Shown here piece by piece: positions 24,353-33,329 of a DNA stretch of 51,007 nucleotides. The DNA lies in NCBI GenBank assembly GCA_001821295.1, contig MHSK01000015.1, forward strand, positions 1 to 51,007, read 5' to 3'. The stretch is from Candidatus Taylorbacteria bacterium RIFCSPLOWO2_12_FULL_43_20 (GTDB lineage: Bacteria; Patescibacteriota; Minisyncoccia; Phycocordibacterales; HO2-43-120). A program made the position numbers and the translations under genes. Position 1 is the stretch's first letter; each line of letters starts with the position of its first letter. The notes beneath the pieces were generated by a model. The model was not told the DNA's origin. It searched no databases and saw nothing but the letters and a program-made list of their open reading frames with translations.

Positions 24353-25522
24353 ATGTCCAATATTCTCAGCAAAATTTTCAAGCGCGGTGATCACAGTGTC
24401 CTTGGTGTGGATATCGGCCCTTCATCCATCAAGCTCGTGCAGTTGAGAAAAGAGAAAGGTAAAGCGGTGCTTGAGACGTATGGCGCTTTGGCGCTCGGTC
24501 CGTACGCGGGTGTTGACGTGGGCAGGGCCACGCATCTTTCTCCGGAGAAAGTGGCTGAGGCGCTCGTAGATATTCTTAAAGAAGCCAACACGACGACAAA
24601 GAAGTCCGGCATGTCCATCCCCATGTCTTCCAGTTTGATCACCCTTGTGGAGTTGCCGACATCCGATGATAAACAGATTGCCGAGATGATGCCGATTGAA
24701 GCGCGCAAGTTTGTCCCGGTGCCTATCTCCGAAGTCGCGCTGGATTGGTGGGTTCTGCCGAGAGAAGACAAGATTTGGACGCGCGAAGATGAAGAAGAAA
24801 AAAAAGAAAAAACAGAGCAGGTTTCGGCACAGGGAGCAAAGCAAAACCCCGTTCCCGCTTCGGTAGAAAAAAACGAGAAAAGCCAGGTGCTTCTTGTGGT
24901 TATACACAACGACGCTCTTAGAGAGATGAGAGAGGTTATCCGTTATTCCCAGCTTGAATCCAGTTTTTTTGAAATTGAAATATTCAGCACCATTAGGGCG
25001 GTGCTTGATGAGGAGATCAATCCCATTCTTATATTTGATATGGGTGCCGGCACGACCAAGCTTTACATAGTGGAGCGGGGAATACTCAAGAATTCACACA
25101 TAGTAGATCGCGGTTCGCAGGACATCACTTTGGGGTTGTCCAGAGCGATGGGTATAAATATAGGAGAAGCGGAAAATTTGAAACGGACGAAAGGCATGGA
25201 TATTACCGAAGAAAACAAGGATTTGAAGGAAGTGATGTTATCAACACTTAACTATATATTTTCTGAAGCCAATAGATTATTATTAAACTATAGGAAGAAG
25301 CACAATAAGAATGTGGCCAAGGTGATAGTTACGGGCGGCGGCTCCGGACTCAAAGGTTTCGTCAAGCTCGCGGAAGAAAATTTTCAGGTGGAGGTCGCGG
25401 CGGCCGATCCTTTTTCCAAAGTTGAAGCTCCCGCGTTTCTTGCAAACATTTTGAAACAAGCAGGACCTGAATTTTCAGTCTCAGTGGGTCTGGCTCTGCG
25501 TAAGCTGCAGGAGCTTGAGTAA
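24353..25522 (+). CDS. pilM: Type IV pilus assembly protein PilM
   Basis: 389 aa actin/FtsA-like ATPase that links the inner-membrane PilN/O platform to the motor. The phosphate-1 motif is VLGVDIGPSSIKLVQL; the phosphate-2 motif is ILIFDMGAGTTKLYIV. The adenosine motif lies near KVIVTGGGSGLKGFVKLA. A charged insertion (EEEKKEKTEQ, about residues 143-170) separates subdomains. It starts the pilMNOP-B-T-C gene run. The promoter may lie in the AT-rich gap after element J (TATAAT-like text near 24310). Confidence 0.94.
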   Translation: MSNILSKIFKRGDHSVLGVDIGPSSIKLVQLRKEKGKAVLETYGALALGPYAGVDVGRATHLSPEKVAEALVDILKEANTTTKKSGMSIPMSSSLITLVELPTSDDKQIAEMMPIEARKFVPVPISEVALDWWVLPREDKIWTREDEEEKKEKTEQVSAQGAKQNPVPASVEKNEKSQVLLVVIHNDALREMREVIRYSQLESSFFEIEIFSTIRAVLDEEINPILIFDMGAGTTKLYIVERGILKNSHIVDRGSQDITLGLSRAMGINIGEAENLKRTKGMDITEENKDLKEVMLSTLNYIFSEANRLLLNYRKKHNKNVAKVIVTGGGSGLKGFVKLAEENFQVEVAAADPFSKVEAPAFLANILKQAGPEFSVSVGLALRKLQELE

Positions 25523-25534
25523 TTTGATACAATA

Positions 25535-25669
25535 TAGGACGTACGCGTTTATGGATGTCATTCCCGCGAAGGCGGGAATCCAGAGTACGCAGATAAGACT
25601 CTGGATTCCCGCCTTCGCGGGAATGACAGATGGGGAATAGTTTAAATAAACCGAACTACGTAAGTCCTA
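25535..25669. repeat. Small element with terminal repeats and dRS3-like arms
   Basis: The ends TAGGACGTACG and CTACGTAAGTCCTA are imperfect inverted repeats. Inside, TGTCATTCCCGCGAAGGCGG and its complement (25556-25628) form a long hairpin. The arm fits ATTCCC-N8-GGGAAT, the pattern of the Neisseria dRS3 repeat. Related copies lie at 27438-27542, 39056-39164 and 45551-45619. Confidence 0.85.
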
Positions 25670-25707
25670 AATAAGGTATATACAATCGGCTCCCCATTCG
25701 TATCCAT

Positions 25708-25747
25708 CCCCGACGCTTCGGTCGGGGCTCCGACCGAAGCGTCGGAG
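25708..25747. repeat. Family A palindrome, copy 5 (upstream of pilN-like gene)
   Basis: Standard 40-bp double hairpin with its usual ATTCGTATCCAT left flank, 71 nt before the pilN-like ATG. The right flank is diverged. Confidence 0.9.
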
Positions 25748-25818
25748 TTGTACATTGGTATCTGTCATTAGTATAATTAGTACGCATTCGTATATTAGCA
25801 TCGCATAGCATCGCTCCA

Positions 25819-26508
25819 ATGGATCAAAGAGAACAATCATCTTTCATACCAAAAAAACCGGTAACAGACGGCGTGGGCAAATCCTCCGGTGTCGGCATGT
25901 TCTCTTTGGTCGCGACAATTATATTTATAGCATCTATCCTGTCCTTGGCTGGCGTTTTTGGATATAACATTTATTTGAAAAAAGACCTTCAGAAGAAAGA
26001 TATGCAATTGCAAGAGACCCGCAAGCATATCAAACCAGAGCTCATTGAAGAATTGGTCCGTTTGGACAAGAGGATCAAGACTGCCGGTTCCATACTTTCT
26101 GGCCACGCCAGCGTGTCCTCTCTTTTTAAGAAGCTGGAAGAAGACACTCTTGTGACTATAAGGTTTACCAGCTTCAAATTCACAACTGATAAAGACGGCA
26201 AAAACAAAATTCTGACAATGGCGGGATTGGGCAGAAGTTACAATTCTTTGGCTTTACAGTCTGATATTTTTAGGGCGGAGAAATATTTGAAAAACCCCAT
26301 ATTTTCCGAGCTAGAGCTTGATGATTCAGGCGGCATAGCATTTGAGGTAAAGATGGAGATTGATAACGAGCTGGTTCTCTACAACAGTCGGCTGGCGAAG
26401 ACACTTGAGGAGGGCGATCTGGCTCTGCCGGAAGAGACAGCTACCACCACAGACGCGACAGACTCCTCGGACTTGTCAGATACGGATGGTGGGGAGACGG
26501 AGATCTGA
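25819..26508 (+). CDS. pilN: PilN-like type IV pilus platform protein
   Basis: 229 aa with a short cytoplasmic N-terminus, one membrane helix (about residues 28-52, FSLVATIIFIASILSLAGVFGY) and a coiled coil. A ferredoxin-like periplasmic domain (FTSFKFTTDKDGKNKILTMAG) follows, then an acidic Ser/Thr-rich tail (about 205-229). The assignment rests on this layout and the position between pilM and the PilO-like gene. The usual N-terminal PilN motif that binds PilM is not obvious, so it is a diverged member. Confidence 0.75.
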   Translation: MDQREQSSFIPKKPVTDGVGKSSGVGMFSLVATIIFIASILSLAGVFGYNIYLKKDLQKKDMQLQETRKHIKPELIEELVRLDKRIKTAGSILSGHASVSSLFKKLEEDTLVTIRFTSFKFTTDKDGKNKILTMAGLGRSYNSLALQSDIFRAEKYLKNPIFSELELDDSGGIAFEVKMEIDNELVLYNSRLAKTLEEGDLALPEETATTTDATDSSDLSDTDGGETEI

Positions 26509-26554
26509 TGAAGAAAATTATGTCAGATGGTCATAGAATAAAATATAAACAAAA

Positions 26555-27127
26555 ATGCGCTATTCCAATTTTTTAACACCAATTCTGCTTTTGGTTCTCT
26601 CGGTCGCTTTGTTTTTCGGTTTTGTGAAAAAACAATACGCCAAAACGGGCGAGTTGAAGGGGGAGATCGTCGTTTATGAAGATGCTTTGAGAAAAGCGGA
26701 GTTGCTCAACGCCAAACGCGATGCTCTGGAGAAAAAGCGCAGCGAAATCGGACTAGCCAACGTGAGTGATTTGGAAAAAATTCTGCCGGACAGCGTGGAT
26801 ACCGTGCGGCTTGTCATGGACATAAACGGCATTGCCTCAAGGTACGGCGTGCTTATCAAGTCAATAGATATCAATGATAGGTCACAAGTTTCGGATGAAA
26901 CCGGTGGCCGGCCGTCTTTGGACCCTGAAGCCGCGGCCGCGAAGTCCTACGGGAGTATCGGCTTAAGTTTCAACGTGGACACCACTTACGACAAGTTTGT
27001 TTCTTTCATTACGGATATGGAAGAGAGTTTGAGGATTATAGACATTACCGAGATAGAGGTGGAGCCGACCGATAATGCCGGCATTTACGAGTTTAAAGTC
27101 CAAGCAGAGACTTATTGGCTGAAGTAA
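26555..27127 (+). CDS. pilO: PilO-like type IV pilus platform protein
   Basis: 190 aa. It has a membrane helix at residues 6-23 (FLTPILLLVLSVALFFGFV), a coiled coil (ELKGEIVVYEDALRKAELLNAK), then a periplasmic alpha/beta domain with VRLVMDINGIASRYGVLIKSI and ISLSFNVDTTYDKFVSF-type strands. This is the standard PilO layout, where it pairs with PilN to align the pilus machine. It lies 46 nt after the pilN-like gene and 10 nt before the next one. Confidence 0.8.
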   Translation: MRYSNFLTPILLLVLSVALFFGFVKKQYAKTGELKGEIVVYEDALRKAELLNAKRDALEKKRSEIGLANVSDLEKILPDSVDTVRLVMDINGIASRYGVLIKSIDINDRSQVSDETGGRPSLDPEAAAAKSYGSIGLSFNVDTTYDKFVSFITDMEESLRIIDITEIEVEPTDNAGIYEFKVQAETYWLK

Positions 27128-27137
27128 ATTTAAATCT

Positions 27138-27437
27138 ATGCTGTCTAAAAGTATAAAAACAATCATCGCGGTTCTCGTGGCAATTCTGCTTTTGTTCATT
27201 GCTTTCAAATACTTGAGAGGCGACGACATTCCGGCGGAAATTTTAGAGACAGTGGGCGGAGGACGCGTTGAGGTCGGCAGAGATATCATAGTTGAACTGA
27301 ATAAAATTAACTCGGTAACTCTGGACGATCAGATTTTCCGGGGAGAATCTTTTCTAAGTTTTAAGGATTTTACTCTGGAGGTGGTAAGTGAGACCAAGGG
27401 ACGCAGTAATCCTTTCGCGCCTTTCGGTTCAAACTAA
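27138..27437 (+). CDS. Small membrane protein in the PilP position
   Basis: 99 aa with one N-terminal helix (IKTIIAVLVAILLLFIAFKYL) and a short outer domain of beta-strand character ending GRSNPFAPFGSN. Its place directly after the PilO-like gene matches that of PilP. It lacks a lipobox cysteine and is much shorter than proteobacterial PilP, as expected for a cell without that kind of outer membrane. The assignment is by context only. Confidence 0.6.
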   Translation: MLSKSIKTIIAVLVAILLLFIAFKYLRGDDIPAEILETVGGGRVEVGRDIIVELNKINSVTLDDQIFRGESFLSFKDFTLEVVSETKGRSNPFAPFGSN

Positions 27438-27542
27438 TGTAGGACTTACGCAAAAGTTTGTTCTGGTCGGTGTCATTCCCGCATAGGCGGGAATCCAGGG
27501 CATTACTACGCACTCTGGATTCCCGTTTTCACGGGAATGACA
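27438..27542. repeat. dRS3-like hairpin element, copy 2
   Basis: Begins with TAGGACTTACGC just after the PilP-like gene, then TGTCATTCCCGC and its inverted partner ending at 27542. The arms have drifted (CATAGG in the loop of one, TTTTCA in the other). Confidence 0.8.
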
Positions 27543-27562
27543 GAAAATGTGTCAGTTCTATA

Positions 27563-27638
27563 AGAGCCCATCCACTATCTAATGGCAGGCAAGCCATGTC
27601 TTGCTTTATATCTGGCGGTTAGATCGTGGATGGGCTCT
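27563..27638. mobile_element. MITE-like element D, copy 1 (intact)
   Basis: 76 bp with perfect 13-bp terminal inverted repeats AGAGCCCATCCAC and GTGGATGGGCTCT, and no coding capacity. Copy 2 at 47813-47922 carries an inserted 38-bp unit. The element lies between the PilP-like gene and pilB. Confidence 0.85.
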
Positions 27639-27669
27639 AACAACTTAATCTCCATTCATTATTTCCATT

Positions 27670-29388
27670 ATGTCCATCTTAGAAACATTAGCTGAAAAAA
27701 AAATAATAAATGAATCTGACATTCCTTTTATTAAAAAAGAAGCGATAGAAGGCGGCGTGACTATAGAAGAAATTCTTGAAAAGAGGGGAATAAGCCGGGA
27801 CATCATCGCGAATAATAGAAGTGACTCTTCGAATATTCCCAAACGTTCTCTTGAGAATCAGATCATTCCTTTTGACGTGCTCAAATATGTGCCGGAAGAG
27901 TCGGCCATTTATTACCGTTTTGTGCCAATAGGGGTAAAGGACGGAGTACTTGAAGTGGGGGTGGTTGACCCCGACAATATTGAAGCTAGAGACGCCCTGG
28001 CTTTTATTTCGTCCAAAATCAATCTGCCATACAAGATATTTCTCATATCAAACACGGATTTTGAGAGGGTTATTGAGATGTATAAAGGGCTTTCCGGCGA
28101 GGTCACCGAGGCCTTGAGTGAGCTTGACGCGGAGCTGGAAAAAGAGACCAAACAGGAAAAGGAAGGAAAGGAAGATGTGGTTGTAAAGCAGGGTAAAACA
28201 ACAATCATTGAAGATGCGCCCGTCACTAAGATTGTCGCCACTATTTTGCATTACGCGACCGCCGGCAATGCTTCCGATATACACATAGAGCACACGGACC
28301 AGAATATCAGAGTGAGGTTTAGAGTGGATGGCACGCTGAATACCAGTCTCGTTCTTCCGGTGAAAGTGCATTCGGCCGTAGTTGCGAGAATTAAGATTCT
28401 GTCCAACATGAAACTGGACGAAAAGAGAAAGCCCCAGGACGGCAGATTTAGCGCGAAGATAGAAGGCAGAAAAGTGGATTTTCGCGTTTCCACTTTTCCT
28501 TCTTATTATGGAGAGAAAGTGGTGATGAGAATTTTAGACACGGAAAAAGGAGTAAGGTCTCTGGATGCGATCGGCCTTAGCCAGCGTAATTTAAGTCTCA
28601 TAAGGGAAGGTATTAAACGGCCGTACGGTCTTATTCTCATATCGGGACCGACCGGTTCGGGCAAGTCCACCACGCTTTACTCCATGCTAAATGAGCTGGA
28701 TAAAGAAACACAGAACGTCTTGTCTCTGGAAGATCCCGTTGAGTACAACATGCCGGGGATGAGCCAGTCGCAAGTTCGTCCGGAGATCGGCTACACATTT
28801 GCCACGGGTTTGAGGACGACTCTTCGCCAGGATCCGGACGTTATAATGGTGGGTGAGATAAGAGACAAAGAGACCGCCGGCTTGGCGGTGCAAGCCGCTC
28901 TTACCGGACACTTGGTCTTTTCCACTATACACACCAACGACGCCGCCGGCGTGATACCCCGCCTCTTGGACATGGGCGTTGATCGTTACTTGATAGCTCC
29001 AACTTTGATTCTGGCAATTGCCCAGCGTCTGGTGAAGATGCTTCCGCCCGGAGGAGGCAAGCCGATTCCGGTTGAAGGCAGTATTAAAATGATGATTGAA
29101 AAGCAGTTTTCCACTTTGCCCGAGAAATTCAGAAAGGATATCAAGTTTGGGGACAACCTTTACGAGATTCAGCCGACAACCGAATGTCCGAAGGGCACAA
29201 GCGGAAGAGCCGCTGTCATGGAGGTGCTTGAGATGAACAAAGATATAGAGAAAGTGATTTTGGGGAGCGCGTCCGCGAGCGAGCTGGCGAGCAAAGCCAG
29301 AGAGCAGGGCATGCTGACAATGAAAGAGGATGCTATTATTAAAGCATTCAACAGAGAGATACCGTTTGAGGAAGTTAACCGCCTGTAA
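27670..29388 (+). CDS. pilB: Type IV pilus extension ATPase PilB
   Basis: 572 aa. GspE/PilB-family hexameric ATPase that drives pilus extension. The N-terminal MshEN-like domain (about 1-150) is followed by the core with Walker A GPTGSGKSTTLYSML, the Asp box (EDPVEYNMPG), Walker B DVIMVGEIRDKETA and the His box LTGHLVFSTIHTND. The zinc-binding four-cysteine loop usual in GspE/PilB is reduced to one Cys (TECPKGTSGRAAVMEV), so metal binding there is unlikely. The receiver gene starts 2 nt after its stop. Confidence 0.95.
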   Translation: MSILETLAEKKIINESDIPFIKKEAIEGGVTIEEILEKRGISRDIIANNRSDSSNIPKRSLENQIIPFDVLKYVPEESAIYYRFVPIGVKDGVLEVGVVDPDNIEARDALAFISSKINLPYKIFLISNTDFERVIEMYKGLSGEVTEALSELDAELEKETKQEKEGKEDVVVKQGKTTIIEDAPVTKIVATILHYATAGNASDIHIEHTDQNIRVRFRVDGTLNTSLVLPVKVHSAVVARIKILSNMKLDEKRKPQDGRFSAKIEGRKVDFRVSTFPSYYGEKVVMRILDTEKGVRSLDAIGLSQRNLSLIREGIKRPYGLILISGPTGSGKSTTLYSMLNELDKETQNVLSLEDPVEYNMPGMSQSQVRPEIGYTFATGLRTTLRQDPDVIMVGEIRDKETAGLAVQAALTGHLVFSTIHTNDAAGVIPRLLDMGVDRYLIAPTLILAIAQRLVKMLPPGGGKPIPVEGSIKMMIEKQFSTLPEKFRKDIKFGDNLYEIQPTTECPKGTSGRAAVMEVLEMNKDIEKVILGSASASELASKAREQGMLTMKEDAIIKAFNREIPFEEVNRL

Positions 29389-29390
29389 AT

Positions 29391-29804
29391 ATGGAAAAAA
29401 ATAACAAAATTTTAATAGTGGACGACGACGCTTTTTTGTTGAGCATGTATGAAGTCAAATTCAAAAAAGCAGGTTTTGAGGTTATAACATCGCCCGGGGC
29501 AAGAGACGCGCTCAAGAAATTGGAAGACGGCCTTACGCCTGATGCCATAACTATTGATATGGTGATGCCCGATATGAGCGGCTTGGAATTTCTTGAGGAG
29601 GTGAAGAAGAATAAATATTCTCCTGAAGCGGCCATTATTGTTCTTTCCAACCAAAGCCAGACTAGCGACATACACAAAGCTATAGAAATCGGAATTGACG
29701 GGTATGTAGTGAAAGCCACGACTATTCCGTCGGAAGTGGTCGCGGAAGTAGAAAAAATAATGAAAGAGAAATTCGGCGAGAAACGTGCTTCCGTGGCGGC
29801 ATAA
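29391..29804 (+). CDS. Stand-alone CheY-like response regulator receiver
   Basis: 137 aa, receiver domain only. The acidic pair is in ILIVDDDAFLLSMYE, the phosphoacceptor Asp in AITIDMVMPDMSGLEF, Ser/Thr at IIVLSNQSQT and the conserved Lys in GYVVKAT. No output domain is present. Lying between pilB and pilT, it probably modulates pilus extension or retraction by protein contact, much as PilG/PilH do. No histidine kinase is in the window, so the phosphate donor is unknown. It starts 2 nt after the pilB stop, so it is co-translated. Confidence 0.93.
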   Translation: MEKNNKILIVDDDAFLLSMYEVKFKKAGFEVITSPGARDALKKLEDGLTPDAITIDMVMPDMSGLEFLEEVKKNKYSPEAAIIVLSNQSQTSDIHKAIEIGIDGYVVKATTIPSEVVAEVEKIMKEKFGEKRASVAA

Positions 29805-29845
29805 ACAATGATGAGGTATAATAGAAATATAAATTTTATAAAAAC

Positions 29846-30907
29846 ATGGATTATAAACGAGAACTAGACGACTTGCTTTCAACGGTTTTCAAGGAGCAGG
29901 CATCCGACCTTCACTTGTCTGAAGGGCGCCATCCTGTCATAAGAGTGGCCGGCCTTCTTTCCCCCCTTGTAAAAAAATCCGTTTTGACAAAGGAAGACAC
30001 CACTGGCTTTCTGAAGGTAATGCTGGATGGTGAGGACATGCAAATTTTTTTGAAAAACAAAGAAATGGATTTTTCTTATAGTCATGGCGGGGTCGGAAGG
30101 TTCAGGGTCAATGCGTATTTCCAGCGCGGCTCTGTGGGTATTGCTTTCCGCTGGATCCCCAAGACTATCAAAACGCTTGATGAACTCAATTTGCCCCCCG
30201 CTCTTGAGATATTTACGCGCAAACAGCAGGGTTTTTTCCTCGTAGTCGGTCCCGTGGGACATGGCAAAACCACTACTATTGCTGCCATGATTGAAGTCAT
30301 CAATCAGGAAAGAGCTGAACATATTATTACCATAGAAGATCCGATAGAATATGTGTTTGAAGACAAAAAAGCCATCATTGACCAGAGGGAAGTCCGGCAG
30401 GATACAAAGAGCTTTCAGAACGCGCTTCTCAGCATATTCAGGCAAGACGTTGATGTGGTGCTTATCGGCGAGATGAGAGGCATAGAAACTATAGCCACGG
30501 CGGTTACCGCCGCCGAGACCGGGCATCTTGTCTTTTCCACCCTTCACACCAATAACGCCGCTCAGACCTTGAACAGAATTATTGACTCGTTTCCTCCCGC
30601 TCAGCAAGATCAGATCAGGATACAGCTTGCTTCCAGTTTGGCCGGAATATTTTCACAGCGCCTTATTCCAAGAATTTCGGGCGGACTTATACCGGCCTAC
30701 GAGCTTCTTATCAACAATTCCGCTGTCGCCAACTTGATACGTGAAAGAAGAACGCATGAGATAAACACAGTCATAGAGACCGGCATGGAGCAGGGAATGA
30801 TAGATATGAACAGGAGTCTGGCGGATCTGGTCAGAGCGGGCGAGATTACCATAGAGAACGCCTATGCTCATTCTTTGAATACCAGGATATTAGAAAGAAT
30901 GATATAA
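29846..30907 (+). CDS. pilT: Type IV pilus retraction ATPase PilT
   Basis: 353 aa retraction motor. It begins with the PilT N-terminal domain (ASDLHLSEGRHPVIRVAG). Walker A is GPVGHGKTTTIAAM; the usual form is GPTGSGKST, so Ser is replaced by His within the loop, but the Lys and Thr remain. The Asp box EDPIEYVFED, Walker B DVVLIGEMRGIETI and ETGHLVFSTLHTNNA follow. The AIRNLIRE-type element is represented by SAVANLIRERRTHEINTVIETG. TATAAT at 29817 could give an internal promoter. Confidence 0.95.
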   Translation: MDYKRELDDLLSTVFKEQASDLHLSEGRHPVIRVAGLLSPLVKKSVLTKEDTTGFLKVMLDGEDMQIFLKNKEMDFSYSHGGVGRFRVNAYFQRGSVGIAFRWIPKTIKTLDELNLPPALEIFTRKQQGFFLVVGPVGHGKTTTIAAMIEVINQERAEHIITIEDPIEYVFEDKKAIIDQREVRQDTKSFQNALLSIFRQDVDVVLIGEMRGIETIATAVTAAETGHLVFSTLHTNNAAQTLNRIIDSFPPAQQDQIRIQLASSLAGIFSQRLIPRISGGLIPAYELLINNSAVANLIRERRTHEINTVIETGMEQGMIDMNRSLADLVRAGEITIENAYAHSLNTRILERMI

Positions 30908-30998
30908 AATATAATATCTAATTTCCAATATCTAATTACTAAGAAAATTAGAGATTGAGATTAGAAATTAGGAATTAGAAATTAGATATTTTTTAATA

Positions 30999-32204
30999 AT
31001 GTTATTTAACTACAAAGCCATAGATACTACTGGAGTTCCCAGGGAGGGCGCCATAGACGCCATCAATGTAGATATTGCCATCAATTCTTTGCAGAGGCGC
31101 GGTTTATCGGTGTCCAGCATAAAGGCGGAAGAGAAAGAATCTTTTCTTACGAAAAAATTCACTTTTCTCGAGCGGGTTTCAAATAAAGACATAGTCATAC
31201 TTTCTCGGCAATTGTCCACTTTGTTTGAAGCGCAGATATCGGCGTTGAGGATATTCCGACTGTTGGGTTCCGAAACGTCCAACCATCTTTTGAGCGTTAC
31301 CTTAAATGCCGTGGCCGACGATCTTCAGGGGGGCAGTTCAATATCCAACGCTCTATCCAAGCACCCCAAGGTTTTTTCCAGTTTCTACATAAATATGGTA
31401 AAGGCGGGCGAGGAGTCGGGAAAGCTCAACGATGTCTTTATGTACTTGGCGGACTATATGGACCGCACTTACGAAGTGACTTCAAAGGCCAAAAACGCCT
31501 TGATATACCCGGCGTTTGTCGTCTTTACTTTTGTGGCTGTTATGTCTTTGATGCTAACTGTTGTCATCCCCAAGATAAGCCAGATTATCGTAGACTCGGG
31601 GCAGGACATTCCTCTCTATACTCAAATAGTGTTGAGTATTAGCGACTTTTTTGTGGCGTACGGACTTATATTTCTGGTTGCCGTCATTGTCGGATTTTTC
31701 TTTTTTATAAAGTATATCCACACAAGAGAAGGCAGATTTCAATTTGATAAATTTAAGCTCACCATACCTTATCTTGGCACGTTGTATAAAAAATTATATC
31801 TTTCCAGAATAGCCGATAACTTGAACACCATGCTTGTGTCCGCCATTCCGATTTTGAAAGCTCTGGAAATAACTTCCGATGTCGTTGGTAATGCCTATTA
31901 CGAAACAATTCTGAAACAGATAGCCGAGGATGTGAAAGGCGGTAATTCCTTATCATCAGCTTTTGAAAAATATGAAGAGATGCCGGGCATTCTTATACAA
32001 ATGATCAAGGTGGGGGAGGAGTCTGGTGAGCTTGGCAGTATATTGGCGAGCTTGGCAAAGTTTTACCGCAGAGAAGTTACGAACGCCGTGGACACCATGG
32101 TGGGGCTCATAGAGCCGGTGATGATTGTCGGTCTCGGAGTAGGCGTGGCTGTTCTTCTCGCTTCTGTCCTTATTCCCATATACAATATATCCTCCAACGC
32201 CTAA
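30999..32204 (+). CDS. pilC: Type IV pilus inner-membrane platform protein PilC
   Basis: 401 aa, GspF/PilC family. It has two repeated cytoplasmic helical domains, each with the F/L-x-x-x-L-A-x-L hallmark (VILSRQLSTLFEAQISALRI and LYLSRIADNLNTMLVSAIPI). Each is followed by a membrane hairpin, with a third helix at the C-terminus (MIVGLGVGVAVLLASVLIPI). VKAGEESGKL and IKVGEESGEL are the paired conserved motifs. It forms the base on which the ATPases act. The 91-nt gap from pilT is AT-rich and contains TTAGAAATTAG text related to the repeat elements. Confidence 0.95.
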   Translation: MLFNYKAIDTTGVPREGAIDAINVDIAINSLQRRGLSVSSIKAEEKESFLTKKFTFLERVSNKDIVILSRQLSTLFEAQISALRIFRLLGSETSNHLLSVTLNAVADDLQGGSSISNALSKHPKVFSSFYINMVKAGEESGKLNDVFMYLADYMDRTYEVTSKAKNALIYPAFVVFTFVAVMSLMLTVVIPKISQIIVDSGQDIPLYTQIVLSISDFFVAYGLIFLVAVIVGFFFFIKYIHTREGRFQFDKFKLTIPYLGTLYKKLYLSRIADNLNTMLVSAIPILKALEITSDVVGNAYYETILKQIAEDVKGGNSLSSAFEKYEEMPGILIQMIKVGEESGELGSILASLAKFYRREVTNAVDTMVGLIEPVMIVGLGVGVAVLLASVLIPIYNISSNA

Positions 32205-32376
32205 CCCTCTCTCTTCCTCTTCCCCTCTTCCATTAGAAATTAGAAATTAGAAATTTCTTCTCCCCCTCTTCCCCTCTCTTGCTCCGCTGAAGTGGGTGAT
32301 TCGTATTTTGGTATTTTTTTGTAATTTGTTATTTGGTGCTTCGTGCTTATCTAAAGATGGGGTGATTCGTATCCAT
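32205..32376. repeat. Empty insertion sites and element E downstream of pilC
   Basis: 32232-32262 reads TTAGAAATTAGAAATTAG then AAATTTCTTC, a version of the 38-bp unit's site without the unit. 32273-32297 resembles a truncated GCTCCGCCGAAG unit. 32316-32360 is family E. Confidence 0.75.
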
Positions 32377-32416
32377 CCCCGACGCTTCGGTCGGGGCTCC
32401 GACCGAAGCGTCGGAG
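32377..32416. repeat. Family A palindrome, copy 6
   Basis: Standard 40-bp double hairpin with ATTCGTATCCAT on the left and the full AT-rich tail on the right (TATATTCGTATTAATTCG). It lies upstream of the major pilin gene, separated from it by element L. Confidence 0.9.
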
Positions 32417-32456
32417 TTGTATATTCGTATTAATTCGTATATTGGTATTGTTTAGT

Positions 32457-32562
32457 TTATCCACGCATATCCCCTCACGGGGTAACTAGATCATTCATGG
32501 CTTTGAATATGGGTCAATAATTGCAATTACCCCATCAAGGGATACACGTGAGTTTATCCACA
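32457..32562. mobile_element. Element L, copy 1, flanked by TTATCCAC
   Basis: About 100 bp, nearly identical to 45157-45262. The ends are inverted (TATCCC and GGGATACACGTG) and an 8-bp direct repeat TTATCCAC lies on both sides, like a target duplication. The core has no open frame. The outer copies also match the DnaA box, but only as two sites. Confidence 0.8.
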
Positions 32563-32674
32563 GCCCCATTTTATATCCCACGAGTATGTAGTATAATAAT
32601 TCCATTAGTTTTAACGGCTTCCTTTCCGAAGGGAGGGGTCGAGTCAATAAATGATTTAATAATAATTTAACAAT

Positions 32675-33043
32675 ATGTATTCAAATAATAAACGAGGTTT
32701 TACTTTGATCGAGCTTTTGGTCGTTATCGCAATCATCGGCATCTTGGCATCCGTTGTTTTGGCTTCTCTAAACACCGCGAGAACAAAAGCAAAAGTTGCT
32801 GCGTTTAAAGCGGAAACCAAGTCGCTTCAGCCAAAGTATATGATAATTTGTGAAACGGCTGATTTAGCAGCAGCCGATTACACAGCTCCGGCGGGTGTAA
32901 CATGGAATACTGGATCACCGATTTCTAATGGCACTGATTGTTACCCGAATGGTGTATTTGGTATAACTCATACCGCGTCAAACGGTTCTGGTTGTACCGC
33001 CCTAGTAACGGATCAAAAAGTGACTTACACTGGCTGTTTGTAA
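32675..33043 (+). CDS. Type IV pilin (probable major subunit)
   Basis: 122 aa class III-signal pilin. A short positive leader MYSNNKRG is cut before F, followed by TLIELLVVIAIIGILASVVL with Glu at +5. The rest is a small globular domain with four Cys (likely two disulfides) and many Gly/Thr residues. The short leader and textbook helix make it the best candidate for the main pilin. It has its own upstream region with repeats and is followed by an intrinsic terminator, consistent with separate strong expression. Confidence 0.9.
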   Translation: MYSNNKRGFTLIELLVVIAIIGILASVVLASLNTARTKAKVAAFKAETKSLQPKYMIICETADLAAADYTAPAGVTWNTGSPISNGTDCYPNGVFGITHTASNGSGCTALVTDQKVTYTGCL

Positions 33044-33168
33044 CTGATTTAGTGATTATTAAAATACAGCCATACGCGTGTTGCTATATAGGGTTAAACC
33101 TTGGTACAGAGTGTTGTTGTATGGAAGAGTACAAAGAATGATTACGAATTTTCCGAATCTATTGAAGC

Positions 33169-33203
33169 AAAAAACTGTCTCCAAAAGGGCAGTTTTTGCT
33201 TTT
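33169..33203 (+). terminator. Intrinsic terminator downstream of the pilin
   Basis: AAAAACTG pairs with CAGTTTTT across a 12-nt loop with T-rich flanks. The 287-nt gap between the two pilin genes otherwise holds nothing recognised. Confidence 0.6.
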
Positions 33204-33329
33204 GGGCTCTAGTATTTATAAATGATAGAGTTATAATTTTGTTATGGATGATCAACTTAATTATCTTCACGAAGTTAGAAATTTTTAGACATCAAGCTTT
33301 AGTCTTGATAAAAAATATATTTAAATATC

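Noticed and set aside
32457-32562. TTATCCAC sites as part of a replication origin
   Set aside because: Only two boxes per locus, no dnaA or dnaN nearby, no AT-rich unwinding region with box clusters; better explained as element L borders.
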